Below are positions 24,001 to 34,602 of a stretch of DNA of 64,000 bases, in pieces. The stretch's first letter is position 1; every line of letters starts with the position of its first letter. The notes under the pieces are model-generated. The model saw only the letters and a list, made by a program, of their open reading frames with translations, was not told the DNA's origin and searched no databases. The stretch spans positions 171,386,317 through 171,450,316 of the forward strand of contig CM037584.1 of NCBI GenBank assembly GCA_021018995.1, given 5' to 3'. The stretch is from Chloranthus sessilifolius (Eukaryota; Streptophyta; Magnoliopsida; Chloranthales; Chloranthaceae). The translations under genes were made by a program, and so were the position numbers.

Positions 24001-26147
24001 GATGAAAATGAATGTGAATGCTTATTTATTTTATTTTGTTGATTTTAGAGATTTTTTTGTATTTTTTTCTTTTTTATGATTTTCAAAACAAAAAAAAAAG
24101 ATCGAATCTTATAATATATGATCCAATATACAATTTAATTAAATTGGACCTCCTTATGAGTTTATGATCCAATAAGATTTTGACAACATTGACTAGGCAA
24201 AATACTTCCAATGCATGTAAGCGAAGAATTAAAGAGTTGATATCAAAGGACATATTACCCACCCAAGAAAAATACTGACACGCATTGTTAATGAAGAACC
24301 AGGAAGAACGTTGTTTAAGAATTTTTTTAAAACATTCAAATTAACTTAGCAAAAGTTTTTCTTAAGATCGAGACAAAGTAGGGAAAATGTACTGGAACAG
24401 AAATTTATGGAGGCGTCGCCTACTTCAACAGATAAAGCTCTCATGACCACACTTTTTGACCCAGCGGAGCACACATCTTTGATCAACTCAATTCGTCCAA
24501 ACCGTAAACACCATTTGAATTGACGTCAGCCTAGAAAGTGTGCGATCAAAATATTCAAACCATTCAATCCGAGCACTTTTATATGGACCAGTTGCCCCAT
24601 ATTAAAGTGCTCAAATTGGATGGTATTAATTCTCTGATGAGCAATGTGGCACCACATGGCCTAGAAGTATGATAGGGAGGGTGTTATCTATTGATGTAGG
24701 TGACTAGATCAATGCCTAAAGAAAAATATTATGTGTATATTATCAATATATCAAGTACATGTGTAGTTATGTACATGTAACAAGGCAATATGGATGATAC
24801 AAAGGCGTATCAAATTACAGAACCAAAAACTGATACTTAGCGGGTAATAGGTATAATGTTGACATAAATTGTAATCAATTTTGTAAGGGGTGTGTGTCCA
24901 TAGATTCAGTATATTGGGCATTACCAACATCAGGAGATAGGAAAGCCTCATAGTCTGCTTTCTAAGGTAGAATAGTATAAAAAAGCTGACATTTTCAGAT
25001 GTCAGGGCCCCTGACAAATGTGAAAGTCAACTTTGGATAGGAAGCCTGCCTTGAATAGATGGCAGTGGGGTATGCCAAACATTAATTAAAACCACCAGTT
25101 GTACTTGTAAACCACTAATAAACCATAAGCAATGCAGGTAAAGCAGAGCAAAAGGCATTAGAGGAAAGAGAAACCGATATGTAAATACATTATGCAGCAC
25201 TTGCATAAGACCATCTAATGAAAATGTCAATTTTTTTGTGAAATGACTATGCTGTAGATATAAACAAAATCGCTATAAGTATAAATGCTGATGATTTTAA
25301 AAAAATTGAGTACTTCAGTCACCCAAATCAGGGGAGAGGAACTCAAGAGTATCTAGATTCATTATGCAGCACTTGTATAAGACCATCCAATGGGAATGTG
25401 GATTTGTTGTGAAATGCAAATGATGTCGATATAACAACAATGGTTATAGATATAAATGCCAATGATTTTACGAAGATCTAGTACTTCAACTGCCCGAATC
25501 AGGGAAGAGGAACTCAGAGTATCTAGATTCACTATGGTAATGTGAATTTTTTGTAAAATGCATATACCGTAGATATACATGATAAATATAAATGATGAAG
25601 ATTTTACGGACATTCAGTGCTCCGATACCCCGAATCATGAAGGAATTCATCAGAAATAAATCTGTGGCAATAATAACTGCATAATTATAACCCAAAGGGG
25701 TAGCTCAGTTGGTCAGGCCTTGGGAATGGTCACCAGTTCGAGTCCCCTCACGGGCCACTGGAGTATTACCCGGTCGTTAGCTCAAGGGCCCGTGGGATTA
25801 GTCGAGGTGCGCGCAAGCTGGCCCGGACACCCACGGTTATCCAAAAAAAAAAAAAAAAAACTGCACAATTATATCTATATTCTATGTGTTCTACAACAAA
25901 CCTGCATTCAATTTCAATTGTTCATCATCCAATTCATTAAAATTCTAAAAAAAAAAAAAAAATTTGATAATCCAAATAAAATATCATCATAATCATAAAA
26001 AATAAAAGCACCAAAAAAAAAACCACATTGCATCATAATTAAAAATTAAAAATTAAAATTTTCTGAAACCCTAACCCTAACCTTGACCGAACGATAGTTC
26101 AGAGTCATGTTCGTTATAGGAATCTGATTACTACCATTATAATCCAT
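13094..26147 (-). CDS. CCCH zinc-finger protein (ZFN1-like), N-terminal exons only; rest not in window
   Basis: Three coding exons are supported on the minus strand. Exon 2 (22,180-22,337) encodes [16 protein letters not shown] and then a full finger, [20 protein letters not shown], with perfect C-x8-C-x5-C-x3-H spacing. It is bounded by CGCAG and CTG|GTAAAC. Exon 3 (13,094-13,156) is 63 bases in the same phase and encodes [17 protein letters not shown], the start of the second finger, with CAG| and |GTGCG borders. Exon 1 is probably 26,082-26,147 ([14 protein letters not shown]...). Plant ZFN1-type proteins have five such fingers and bind nucleic acid; the nuclear or RNA role is family knowledge. 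The remaining four fingers are not found to the left, so the gene either runs past base 1 or is truncated. The preferred exon-1 donor (AAG|GTTAGG at 26,081) puts the ATG at 26,147 out of frame. The weaker TATC|GTTCGG donor (exon end 26,093) keeps it in frame. Otherwise the start is the ATG inside exon 2 (22,332-22,330). Confidence 0.85.
13613..13639. repeat. (GA)n microsatellite
   Basis: Short GA run inside CCCH intron 2. Confidence 0.9.
14347..14373. repeat. Poly-A run
   Basis: A run of about 26 A inside CCCH intron 2, upstream of the gypsy element. It may be the tail of a decayed retroposon, but no body is recognisable. Confidence 0.7.
14662..15456 (+). repeat. Gypsy 5' LTR
   Basis: It ends directly before TGGTATCAAAG. 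Similarity to the 3' LTR starts at about 14,740; the upstream part has no counterpart there. The true left edge could differ by a few hundred bases. Confidence 0.6.
15307..15874 (+). repeat. 284-bp tandem duplication across LTR end, PBS and gag start
   Basis: Unit 1 (about 15,307-15,590) and unit 2 (about 15,591-15,874) are nearly identical with an exact 284-base offset. Both carry GAACCTACTGCTACTGTCAC, the LTR 3' end, TGGTATCAAAG and the first codons of gag. The element therefore has two primer sites and two gag starts. Confidence 0.92.
15457..15467 (+). other. Primer binding site (iMet tRNA), first copy
   Basis: TGGTATCAAAG is one mismatch from the common plant TGGTATCAGAG site complementary to initiator methionine tRNA. 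A second identical copy lies at 15,741-15,751 because of a 284-bp tandem duplication. Confidence 0.8.
16425..16592 (+). repeat. 84-bp tandem duplication in gypsy gag
   Basis: Two near-identical 84-base units each contain GATGCATGATATGTGTGGGT and AGAGATGCACACAGG (second copy GGAGATGCACACAGG). The offset is 84 bases, a multiple of three. Confidence 0.88.
17927..18433. mobile_element. hAT-type MITE, GC-rich arms (in gypsy RT)
   Basis: The ends are CAGTGTTCTTAAAAT and, read inward from the right, CAATGTTCTGAAAAT. Flanks CAGCTTTC and TCGCTTTC match at 6 of 8 positions. Removing it rejoins the gypsy reverse transcriptase reading. The arms are rich in GGGCGGGC/GCCCGCC words, and the centre holds a (TA)n(TG)n run (18,030-18,082) and A-rich DNA. 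There is no transposase, so it is non-autonomous. Confidence 0.82.
18705..19079. mobile_element. hAT-type MITE, TAGGGGTG family (in gypsy)
   Basis: It begins TAGGGGTGCA and ends TGCACCCCTA, a perfect 10-base inverted end. Flanks AGGACAGC (18,697-18,704) and CGGACAGC (19,080-19,087) match at 7 of 8 bases. The interior is rich in TTCGGTT/AACCGAA words. It is the same family as 41,892-42,395 and 51,682-52,205. Confidence 0.88.
20735..21514 (+). repeat. Gypsy 3' LTR
   Basis: It aligns to the 5' LTR from CTAAATTAAGATCGCA onwards and ends TATTACA. It contains an internal direct duplication of roughly 100 bases (TCTGCCATCAGGTGTG and the following sequence, near 21,179 and 21,282). Its 5' part seems lost, because integrase-like coding sequence runs straight into LTR sequence. 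Confidence 0.8.
21515..22179. other. CCCH intron 2, left of exon 2
   Basis: It holds a C-run at 21,583-21,603 and otherwise AT-rich DNA with no coding support. Confidence 0.4.
23335..23509 (+). mobile_element. tRNA-derived SINE (older copy)
   Basis: About 175 bases ending in a short A-run. The 3' part (TTAGTCAGGTGCTCTAAAAG, then GGATACCCTGTTATC) resembles that of the SINE at 25,690. GATATGAT occurs on both sides (from 23,325 and from 23,510) as a target duplication. Its A and B boxes are eroded. Confidence 0.6.
24440..24700 (+). repeat. Dispersed repeat, family R1 (copy 2)
   Basis: It carries GCACACATCTTTGATCAACT, related to 8,740-8,960, and ends near a GATGTAGGTGACTAGA stretch shared with 57,740-57,770. 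It lies in CCCH intron 1. Confidence 0.5.
25189..25640. repeat. 171-bp tandem repeat, about 2.6 units
   Basis: TATGCAGCACTTG recurs at 25,191 and 25,362, and GAGTATCTAGATTCA at 25,346 and 25,517, each 171 bases apart. The units also share GAGAGGAACTCA and a TGATTTTA stretch. The third unit is shortened. It lies in CCCH intron 1. Divergence between units is visible, so it is old. Confidence 0.85.
25690..25860 (+). mobile_element. tRNA-derived SINE with intact boxes and target duplication
   Basis: The A box is TAGCTCAGTTGG (25,701-25,712) and the B box is AGTTCGAGTCC (25,735-25,745), at normal spacing for an internal Pol III promoter. A tRNA-unrelated body follows, then an 18-base A tail. CTGCATAATTATA (25,677-25,689) and CTGCACAATTATA (25,861-25,873) are the target duplication, matching at 12 of 13. 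No acceptor stem closes, so it is not a functional tRNA gene. Confidence 0.92.
26066..26074 (+). promoter_or_regulatory. Telo-box (AAACCCTAA) at CCCH exon 1/intron 1 border
   Basis: AAACCCTAA followed by CCCTAACC lies just inside the first intron of the CCCH gene, about 240 bases from the presumed transcription start. Telo-boxes of this kind are common near the 5' ends of plant genes. Two and a half units is far too short for a telomere or interstitial telomeric block. Confidence 0.45.
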
Positions 26148-26340
26148 CGGAAAACCGCCATCACAGGAAACTAAACCGAATCTTCGCCGGAATTTCCATT
26201 ATCAGTCCGATTTCCAGCAGAAAATGGCAAATTTCCGGCGTCTACGTCGATCGGAAGAAAACAGATTAAGAGAGAGAAAAAGTTAGAGAGAGAGAGAGAC
26301 GATTCTTCCCTCAATAAAAATCAGGCGTATTTTTTTGTGA

Positions 26341-26354
26341 ATAAAAATATAAAA
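26341..26354 (-). promoter_or_regulatory. Candidate TATA box of the CCCH gene
   Basis: On the minus strand this reads TTTTATATTTTTAT. A transcript starting about 30 bases downstream (near 26,315) would open with the CT-rich leader at 26,240-26,310 and reach the exon-1 ATG at 26,147. The spacing fits a plant core promoter; this is an inference from position and composition. Confidence 0.4.
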
Positions 26355-26719
26355 TTTGTTATTTTCTACGCACGTAATGGAAAAATGAAATAAAATAATA
26401 CCGGAAACAAGGAACCGACTTTCAAAGCCGCTTTTTCAAACATCTAAATATAAGATGTTAATCATGAACATTTTCATCGGTGAATGATTATTTGTAGATG
26501 ATCTGAACCGTCTAAGAGATATGAGAATGCTGATCTCTTCCGTTCGTTAAAGCGCTTTCTATTTTTAGTAAGGAATAGGAAAAGGTTGGTGATACAAGAC
26601 AAGGTAATTGATTGGAGGTTAGGATCAGTAGATGGTTTTGTTATAAAAAGAGTTAATCTATGGTGCATGGCTCTTGCACACGGAACTTGGAGATGCATGT
26701 GAATTTTGAGGCTCCGTAG

Positions 26720-27182
26720 GCTGTGTTTGCGTTAGCTGACTTAGCTCATCGGACCATACCGGCTCTTTTGCATTTTGGCTAAAGAATTGCTTTTATGTTT
26801 GGTAATATAACTTTTTACCTCATTTGCTCTTGCAAAAAGCTATTTTAAGTGATAAAGGTTACATATGCCCCTATTATAGTAGAGTTCATTTGTTTTAACA
26901 AGTTCCCATTCTCTTTGCTAATATCATGTTACCTGCTTTAACAGGTACCCCTTAAGATTTTATGCAAGGTTTACCTGTTCAGTAATTCTATCATCCTCTC
27001 TACTCATTCCTTGCTAAAACAAAATTACTTGTTATGGTAGAGAGTTAGTGGAAAGCAAGGAGGCTATTGCTAGAGCAGTTAAATCCTCCTTTGTAAAGAG
27101 TTAGAAAAGAAAATAAGAGCCAACTAAAACAGGTAAACTCTATTATGGCAGAGACTAGCAGAGAGTTATATCATACACAATC
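26720..27182. mobile_element. PIF/Harbinger-like MITE, diverged copy
   Basis: From about 26,868 to 27,182 it is collinear with the clear copy at 59,786-60,152, sharing CTTTGCTAA, ACCTGCTTTA and AGAGTTAG words and ending ATCATACACAATC against CCATACGCAGCC. The left end is uncertain: GGCTGTGTTTGC at about 26,722 may be its terminal repeat with about 130 bases inserted after it. Confidence 0.6.
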
Positions 27183-27489
27183 AAAATTACTCTACCTGTT
27201 CTCTATCATAACAGATTTTATCTACTTTGACAGACAAAGAGTTGCTTCTATTCTTATAAGAGCTAACACAACTGCTAAAGTCCTAAAGCAGCTCAAAGTT
27301 TGTACCATGGACGACATGAACTGGGTGGCCTAGCTGACAAATTGTGCACTCGATACAACTTTTTTAAGGAATTAGTTTAGGTCCACTATACTTTAACTTT
27401 TTATCATTTGATGTAATGAGAAAGGTAGAGAGCTACTATTAGGTTGACAACCAATTGTAAAAATCTCCATTAAATCTTTATAAAGAGAC

Positions 27490-27915
27490 CCTATGTGACG
27501 ACTATGACCCACATACCACGATATTGTCTGGATTTTGACTTAAATCCCTTCCCTGATTTTGTTCGGGACTTGGGCTTAACTCCCCACCCAAAACTCATCG
27601 TGACATGTAAGGTCTATATACACATTATACCTCAGACTCGGGACATTTTTCTATTTGATGTGGGACTATTATAGTCCCTACCCCCACCACCTCCTTCTTA
27701 TAGAGGAGCAGTAATTGGCTTTGATACCATTTTGTGATGACTCAAACCCACTCAATACACTATTGTCTAATTTTGAGCTTAAGTATCCTCTTTGATTTTG
27801 TTTTTGACATGGGATTAAGTCACCACCAAAATTTATTATGCCATATAATTAGGTTCACATATACCTTATAGCCCAGGCTTGGGATATTTTCTCTATGTGA
27901 TGCGTGACCATTACA
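27490..27915. repeat. Direct repeat pair of about 240 bp, LTR-like
   Basis: Two related stretches start GTGACGACTATGACCCAC and GTGATGACTCAAACCCAC, about 240 bases apart. Both include TTTTGACTTAA/TTTTGAGCTTAA and a GATGTGGGAC/GATGCGTGAC segment. They may be tandem LTR fragments. Confidence 0.5.
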
Positions 27916-28065
27916 CTCTAGCTCATATAAGAAAAGAAGAGATTTAGCATTAGGTTCACTCAGTTGTAAAAAATCCTCTACTCTAGGACCAATTATATCC
28001 ACCCCAAATAAATAGAATAAGGCTGTCATGATGGCGATGCAAATCCAAGTACTAATAAGATAAGG

Positions 28066-28288
28066 CATGGATCAAAATTTCAGACTCCACCAAAACAAAA
28101 TTCCAAAATTTTTGGCCAAAATATCAAACTTGCAAATTATCGGCCGATAATTTTAAGTTTAAAAATAAAATAAAATTAGGCACTGAAATTTTGGCATAGC
28201 CCACAAGATTTCGGTCGAAATTCATAAATTTTGGTGAAATTTTCGGTTTCGGTTTAAGTCCCAACCGAAACTGATATTTTGACTGTTG
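28066..28288. mobile_element. hAT-type MITE, CATGGATCAAAAT family
   Basis: It is flanked by perfect 8-bp duplications AGATAAGG (28,058-28,065 and 28,289-28,296). The left end is CATGGATCAAAATTTC; the right end read inward is CAACAGTCAAAATATC. The interior carries the ATTATCGGCCGATAAT palindrome. Confidence 0.87.
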
Positions 28289-28907
28289 AGATAAGGCCAC
28301 ATTGGCTATCAGCCTAAGATTTCTCTTCTCAACTTGGGTTTCACGTGCTTAATCTTTTATTCATTCGAATCAAACAATAGAGATCATTTTCCACCCCAAT
28401 CTTGCACACAAGGGATCTTGAGATCATGGGCCTAGCGCCGGATGATCATAATTTTATTCCACATGCCATACATCTCATGATCTCAGCATCAATGGTATGA
28501 AAGATTGGGGCGAAAAACAATCACCATTATTTGATTAAAAAATAATCAATGGTTTAAGCACATCAGGTCGGGTTGAGATTACTTTAAGAATAGATCTTAA
28601 TCTAATAATGAAATTGATAAAATGAATCTTTACCATTAGATCAGAGCTTAATCATAAAAAAATTATTATGCAGTGTTAATTTCCTATTGACGTGATAGAG
28701 GGAGGGATGGACGCAGACAGTGGCCCATTAAAATCATTATTTGAAGCTGCATTCTAATTTTACACTTCTTAGTTCATCAATGTGTGCTTGGAGTTTAAGG
28801 TTGATAATAAACACTTATAATAAAATAAGAAAATATAAGGTTTGATGGATGGTTGAGATTTTATGATCCCTTTAAAGTTTAGAAAGTAGCACCTTAATGG
28901 TCATAAT

Positions 28908-29045
28908 CATGGTTCAAAATTTTGATTTCAGTCTCCACCGAAATGAAATCGAAAACCCATAATTTTGGTTCAAACTGCATGGGTTTGAAGTTTTTGGCCG
29001 AAATTTTGCCGAAATTTCGATTCAAAATCCGAATTTTTATCCTTG
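28908..29045. mobile_element. hAT-type MITE, CATGGATCAAAAT family (short)
   Basis: A 138-base element with ends CATGGTTCAAAAT and, read inward, CAAGGATAAAAAT. Flanks GTCATAAT and GCCATAAT match at 7 of 8. Confidence 0.85.
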
Positions 29046-29692
29046 GCCATAATGAAGGTTTTTGAAGCAGCATTGTTGTCCATACTTAAACATATGTACA
29101 CCATTATTTACGGAGTTTGAACATTGTCCCTTGGGTTACTCCCGTGAATTAAGAGTTAAGATTTACTTAGAGCGCCTAAACCACGCGTGAACTGTCTTAA
29201 AAGTGGGGCCAGTACTTTTGCTCCTTTTAAAAAAAGAAAAGAACGGACGAGAGCGTGCCAGGTGGAGGATTTTGATACGGTATCTCAGACGAAGCTTTTT
29301 TATTTTTTCTGTAAAGGAGTTGGCTTAGACTGGGTCCCACAGCTTTTTGTTTTCTTGGCTTGGCTTGGAAACTTGTGTGCTTTCCCACGGCCAGATCACT
29401 ATATTTTTCGGCTGATTTTTTTATTGGGAATTGGGTGCACGTGTCACAATTTGATTTGGATTAGTATTATGTGCTGAACCCCTGTACCAAGGTTGATGTA
29501 TGGATCAATCGCCTTCCATTGAATTAGTCAAATCTAGGACGGTCCACAAGAATTTATAAGCGCATAAAAATATTAATGACCTTAGTAATTTGAAATACTT
29601 TCACCGTACACCAAGGTCCCTATGAGTGTCTACCCATCAGGGGTGGATGACATGTACGAACTTTCAATGCATGAAAGTCTTTGCAACACAAA

Positions 29693-30310
29693 TAGGGATG
29701 CAAGTTTGGTATATCAAACTGAATTGAACCAGAATTTTTCGGTGTTGGGTTCAGTACACCCCAAACCACTAGCATACCATATAGAAGGGTGTGGGGCTCA
29801 AGCCCCCATTTAATTCTAAATTTTCTATTAAGTATGATTCTTATACAACCTTTGTTTGTATATAGACCCCCAAATCTATAATGTAAAAGCCTCCAAATCA
29901 GCTTAAATTCCATTTAACTTAGAGTTTCTATTAAGCATGATTCTTATACAACCTTTGTTCGTATATAAGCCCTCAAATCTATGATGTAGAAGCCCTCAAA
30001 TCGATGGTAAAATAACTATTAAGATTATATTTATCATTTGTAGTCCCGACCAACAAAAATTCATGGTTACACCCTTGCTCCAAACTGAAACTCATTCGAT
30101 TTAGTTCAATTTTATTTTTTTTTCTGAAACCAAAATCGAACCAATTCAGTTCGATTTAGATAAAATACCTACATTTTTATTTTATTTTTATATTTTTATT
30201 TTTTTAGGATATTTTTTTTGAGTTTTTATATTTTTTTTCAAATTACTCAAACTCAACTTATATCCCCTCGATTTTCGATTTCGGTGTGCGATTCAAAACT
30301 TACACCCCTA
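29693..30310. mobile_element. Possible hAT-type MITE, TAGGGATG family
   Basis: It starts TAGGGATGCAAGTTT and ends AAACTTACACCCCTA, an imperfect inverted end, with TTCGGTT-type interior words as in 18,705-19,079. Flanks match at only 5 of 8 positions, so the edges are less sure. Inside, a segment beginning TCTATTAAGTATGATTC is tandemly duplicated with a 113-base offset (29,824 and 29,937). Confidence 0.55.
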
Positions 30311-30672
30311 AATACGGATATGTGAACTGCTATAATGCATATATGCATTGTAGTCTAACTCTTTTTAAAATACATCTCTATTGTATGTTTTTAATGTTTG
30401 AAATAGGGACCATTGAAGTTCGGTCAAAAGTTGGGTTTGGCCCTCAAAATTTGGTTTAAAATTATCTTTTTGCAAATTGGTCTATATATTTTCTCGTGCT
30501 TTATGTGTCATCAAAACTGTTTTGAATGCCACGTAGAGCTCGATGTATCAAAGCATACCTTCTGTTATCCAGTAACATTTTTTTATAGATAAGTAAGCAA
30601 TTTAAACCTTAGCCTCAACCCTACACACTTGGCGATACTCTCCTTTATCCATTACCATTACATATACCATGG

Positions 30673-30676
<4 letters not shown>

Positions 30677-30721
<45 letters not shown>
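30677..30721. repeat. (TA)n microsatellite, left bound of array
   Basis: A TA run at the left edge of the tandem array. Confidence 0.95.
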
Positions 30722-30723
<2 letters not shown>

Positions 30724-30821
30724 TACCAAAACACACATTGGCTGACATGTATTGGCTTCAGACTGGACCTAGTGGATATCAATGGCTAGTATTGATAGAA
30801 TATTGATCCATATATATATAT

Positions 30822-32960
30822 ACACTAGTGGATCTTGTACGTGCAAATGCACGTGAGAGCAATTTATTTGAAGAATAAATCATTTTAATATAAATTTTAA
30901 AAATATTTTTGTATTATAAAAATAAAATTATTGGGCACTAAAATTTTGGTTTGATTAGGATTGAAATCAAATCCGATATGTTTACAAAAATTTCAGGATT
31001 TCGGTTGAACATCTTGAACGAAATCTCAGCCAAAATGTGGTGGGGCAGGCCGAAGTTTTGGTGCTCATACTTTTTTTTGTTTTAAAACAAAAAATTATCG
31101 GCCTTCAAAATATTAGCCAATAATTTGGCCAACAAACCGAATCTAGTATGCTCACTGAAATTTCGTGATTTCGGCTGAACATCTCGGATGAAATTTCGAT
31201 CGAAATGTGATGGGCCAGGCCGAATTCGGTGCTCATACTTTTTTTTTTTTTTTTTTTTTAAAACAAAAAATTATCGGCTTTCAAAATATTAGTCAATAAT
31301 TTGGCTAACAAACCGAATCTGGTAAGTTCATTGAAATTTCAAGATTTTCGGCTGAACATCTTGGATGAAATTTCGACCGAAATGTGGTGGGCCAGGCCGA
31401 AGTTTCGGTGCTCATACTTTTCTTTTTTTTGCTTTAAAACAAAAAATAATCAGCCTTTAAAATATTAGCCAATAATTTGTTGATTAGCAAATTATCAACT
31501 GATAACTTTAAATTATCGGTCATGAATTTGAAGCCTACAATTTTTGACCGAAAATTTCGAGATTTTATTTCGGTGCAGTTCGAAACTGATGTGTTTCGGC
31601 CGAAATTTTGATCCATGATCCCAACTAAAATGAAGTCTTTATCATTTGTGATGAAGGTAGCAAACTCGATATCGGCATTAAGTATCGATCCACGAAGCAC
31701 CGATACGAATCGGCTGATACGTATTGGCCCTTTTTAAAAGAAAAATAAAAGCACAAGGTCTCGGCAGAAACCAATATGTATTGACCGAAATCGGACTGTA
31801 TCGTATTTGAAGTTATTTGCTGATGATTTGCTAATCATCAAATTATCGGTCGATATTAAATCATCATATATATTATCGGCCGATAATTGTGGATTTTTTT
31901 AAAAAAAAATTGGCATTGAAATTTCGGCCTGGACCACAAGATTTTGGTTGAAATATCGTCTCGGATTTTCGGCCGAAATCTCGACATTTCGGTGGGGTTC
32001 GAAACCGATTTGTTTCGTCCGAAATTTTGATCCTTGTTGTAAAGTATGACATCTTAGACGGTACTGATACATAACGGCGATACGTATCGATTCTGATACT
32101 TCTTGGTCCTCCAACTCGTTGATTTTTTTTTTCACAAGGGCCAATACGTATCGGTCCTCCCTGGATTGATACCCGATATCGAGTTTGGCACCTCAATCTC
32201 AAACGATAAACACTTTATTTTAGTTGGGGTCATAGATCAAAATTTCGGTTGATAACTTCAAATTAGCAGGCCGATAATTTTGGGTTTTTTAAAAAAGACA
32301 ATTTGGGCACCGAAATTTCGGCCTGGATCACAAGATTTCGACTGATAATTTGATGATTAGAAAATTATTAGCCGATAACTTCAAATTATTGACCGAGAAT
32401 TTGAAAGCCATGATTTTTTATCCAAAATTTCAGGATATCGGCCGAAAATCTCGGGCGAAATTTTTGCCGAAATCTTGTGGTCCAGGTCAAAATTTTGATC
32501 CCAAAAGTTTCTTTTTTTAAAAATCCAAAATTATCGGCCGAAAAAAAAAAACTCAAAATTATCGGCCTATCTCATTATATTGGCCGATAATTTTGAGTTA
32601 AAAAAAAATTCATAGGCCACCAAAATTTTGGTGGAAATTTATGTGACAGACCCAAAAAATTAACCTTAAGATTATTTTTTAGCGTGCACATGATGCTCAG
32701 GTCACTTTTTCAAAGATGTGTGTTTTGTGAAATAAAACACTGATCGCCCGATAGTACTCGCATGATCTCAAGAGCCACCATGGGAAAGATTGAGAAGATA
32801 AACGATGTCCATCGTCTAATTCAATGCAGCTCATGTATTTCAGCGTGGGTAAACTCAACTATTCGGTGGGTGAATTTAAAGAAACCAAAAACCAATAGTA
32901 GATCTTTTGTCTTTAGCGATAGGAAGGAATTTATACAAGATACCCTAATCACTTTTATAT

Positions 32961-33033
<73 letters not shown>

Positions 33034-34321
33034 CTAGTGGACCCTGCACGTGAGAGCTATTTATTTGTAGAATAAACCGTTACAATATAAATTTAAAAAA
33101 TATTTTTTGTATTTAACAAAAAAATTATTGGGCACTGACATTTTGGTGAAAATTTTGGTTTTGGTTGAAACCGAATCCGATATTTTCACCAAATTTTCGG
33201 GATTTTGGCCAAAAATTCTAAACAAAAGTGATGGGTCAAGTCAAAGTTTCAGTGCCCATACATTTTTTTGTTTTGTTTTAAAACCCAAAATTGTCGCCCT
33301 TCAAAATATTGGCCGATAATTATTGGTGATTAACAAATTATTGGCCAATTATTTCAAATTTTCTGCCGAGAATTTGAAGACCGCAATTTTTGACCAAAAA
33401 TTTTGAGATTTCATTTCGGTAGGGTTTGAAACCGATGAGTTTCAGCCGAAATTTTGATCCAAGACCTCAACTAAAATGAAGTTTATCGTTTTGGATGAAG
33501 GTGTGAAATTCGGCCCTTTTAAAATAAAAATAAAAACACAAGGTCTCGGCGCAGATCGATATGTATCAGTTGATACCCAATATAGATCAATCGATACGGG
33601 CCCGTATCAACCGATACAGATACCAATACCTTGTTGGGGGACCACGGAGTATTAGAACCGATGCGTATCAGTTTGTTGAAAAGCTGATACGTATCGTCGT
33701 TATGTATTGGTATCGCACAAGATGTCATACCTTAGAGCATGGATTAAAATTTCGACCAAAATCTTGTGGGCCAGGTCAAAATTTCAGCCGATAACTTTAA
33801 ATTATCGATCGAGAATTTGAAGGCCGTGATTTTTGACTGAAAATTTCAGGATTTCGTTTTGGTGGGGTTTGAAACCGAAGCATTTCGACCGAAATTTTGA
33901 TCCATTACCCCAAGTAAAATGAAGTCCTTATCGTTTGGGATCAAGGTGTCAAACTCGGAATCGGGTATCGGTCTATGGAGGATCAATAAGAATCGGCCGA
34001 ACCCGATATGTATTAGCCGAACCTAATACGTATCGACTAATACGGGCCCATATAAGCCAATACCGATACGGAGTTGGAGGATCGGGAAGTATCAAAACTG
34101 ATACGCATCGGTTTGCTGAAAAACCGATACGTATCGCTGTTATGTATCAGTATCGGGAAGGATGTCATACCTCATAACATGGATCAAAATTTTGGCCAAA
34201 ATCATAATATTTCAGCGGGAACGAATCGATTTCGAACACTACTGAAATTTCGGGATTTGAGCTGAAAATCCCAAACGAAATTTTGGCCGAAATATTGTAG
34301 GCCAAGGTGAACTTTCGGTGC

Positions 34322-34379
<58 letters not shown>

Positions 34380-34559
34380 TTATTTTTAAAAATCCAAATT
34401 ATCGGCCGATAATTTGAAGGCTGATAATTTTGGATTTAAAAAAAAGAATCATTGGGCACCGAAATATCGGTTGGGACCGAAACCGAATATGGTATTTTCA
34501 CCGAAATTTCGGGATTTCGATCAAAAATACTGGAAGAAATGTCGGCCGATATTTTGGTG

Positions 34560-34602
<43 letters not shown>

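Noticed and set aside
25189..25640. Centromeric (alpha-like) satellite because of the 171-bp period
   Set aside because: Fewer than three units, inside a plant gene intron; the period match is coincidental.
25701..25772. tRNA gene
   Set aside because: A and B boxes are present but acceptor and anticodon stems do not close, and an A-tail and target duplication show a SINE.
26066..26082. Interstitial telomere repeat
   Set aside because: Only about two CCCTAA units; better described as a telo-box near a gene start.
29187..29477. 96-codon frame as a small gene
   Set aside because: No domain, no splice context and AT-rich intergenic surroundings; the length is expected by chance.
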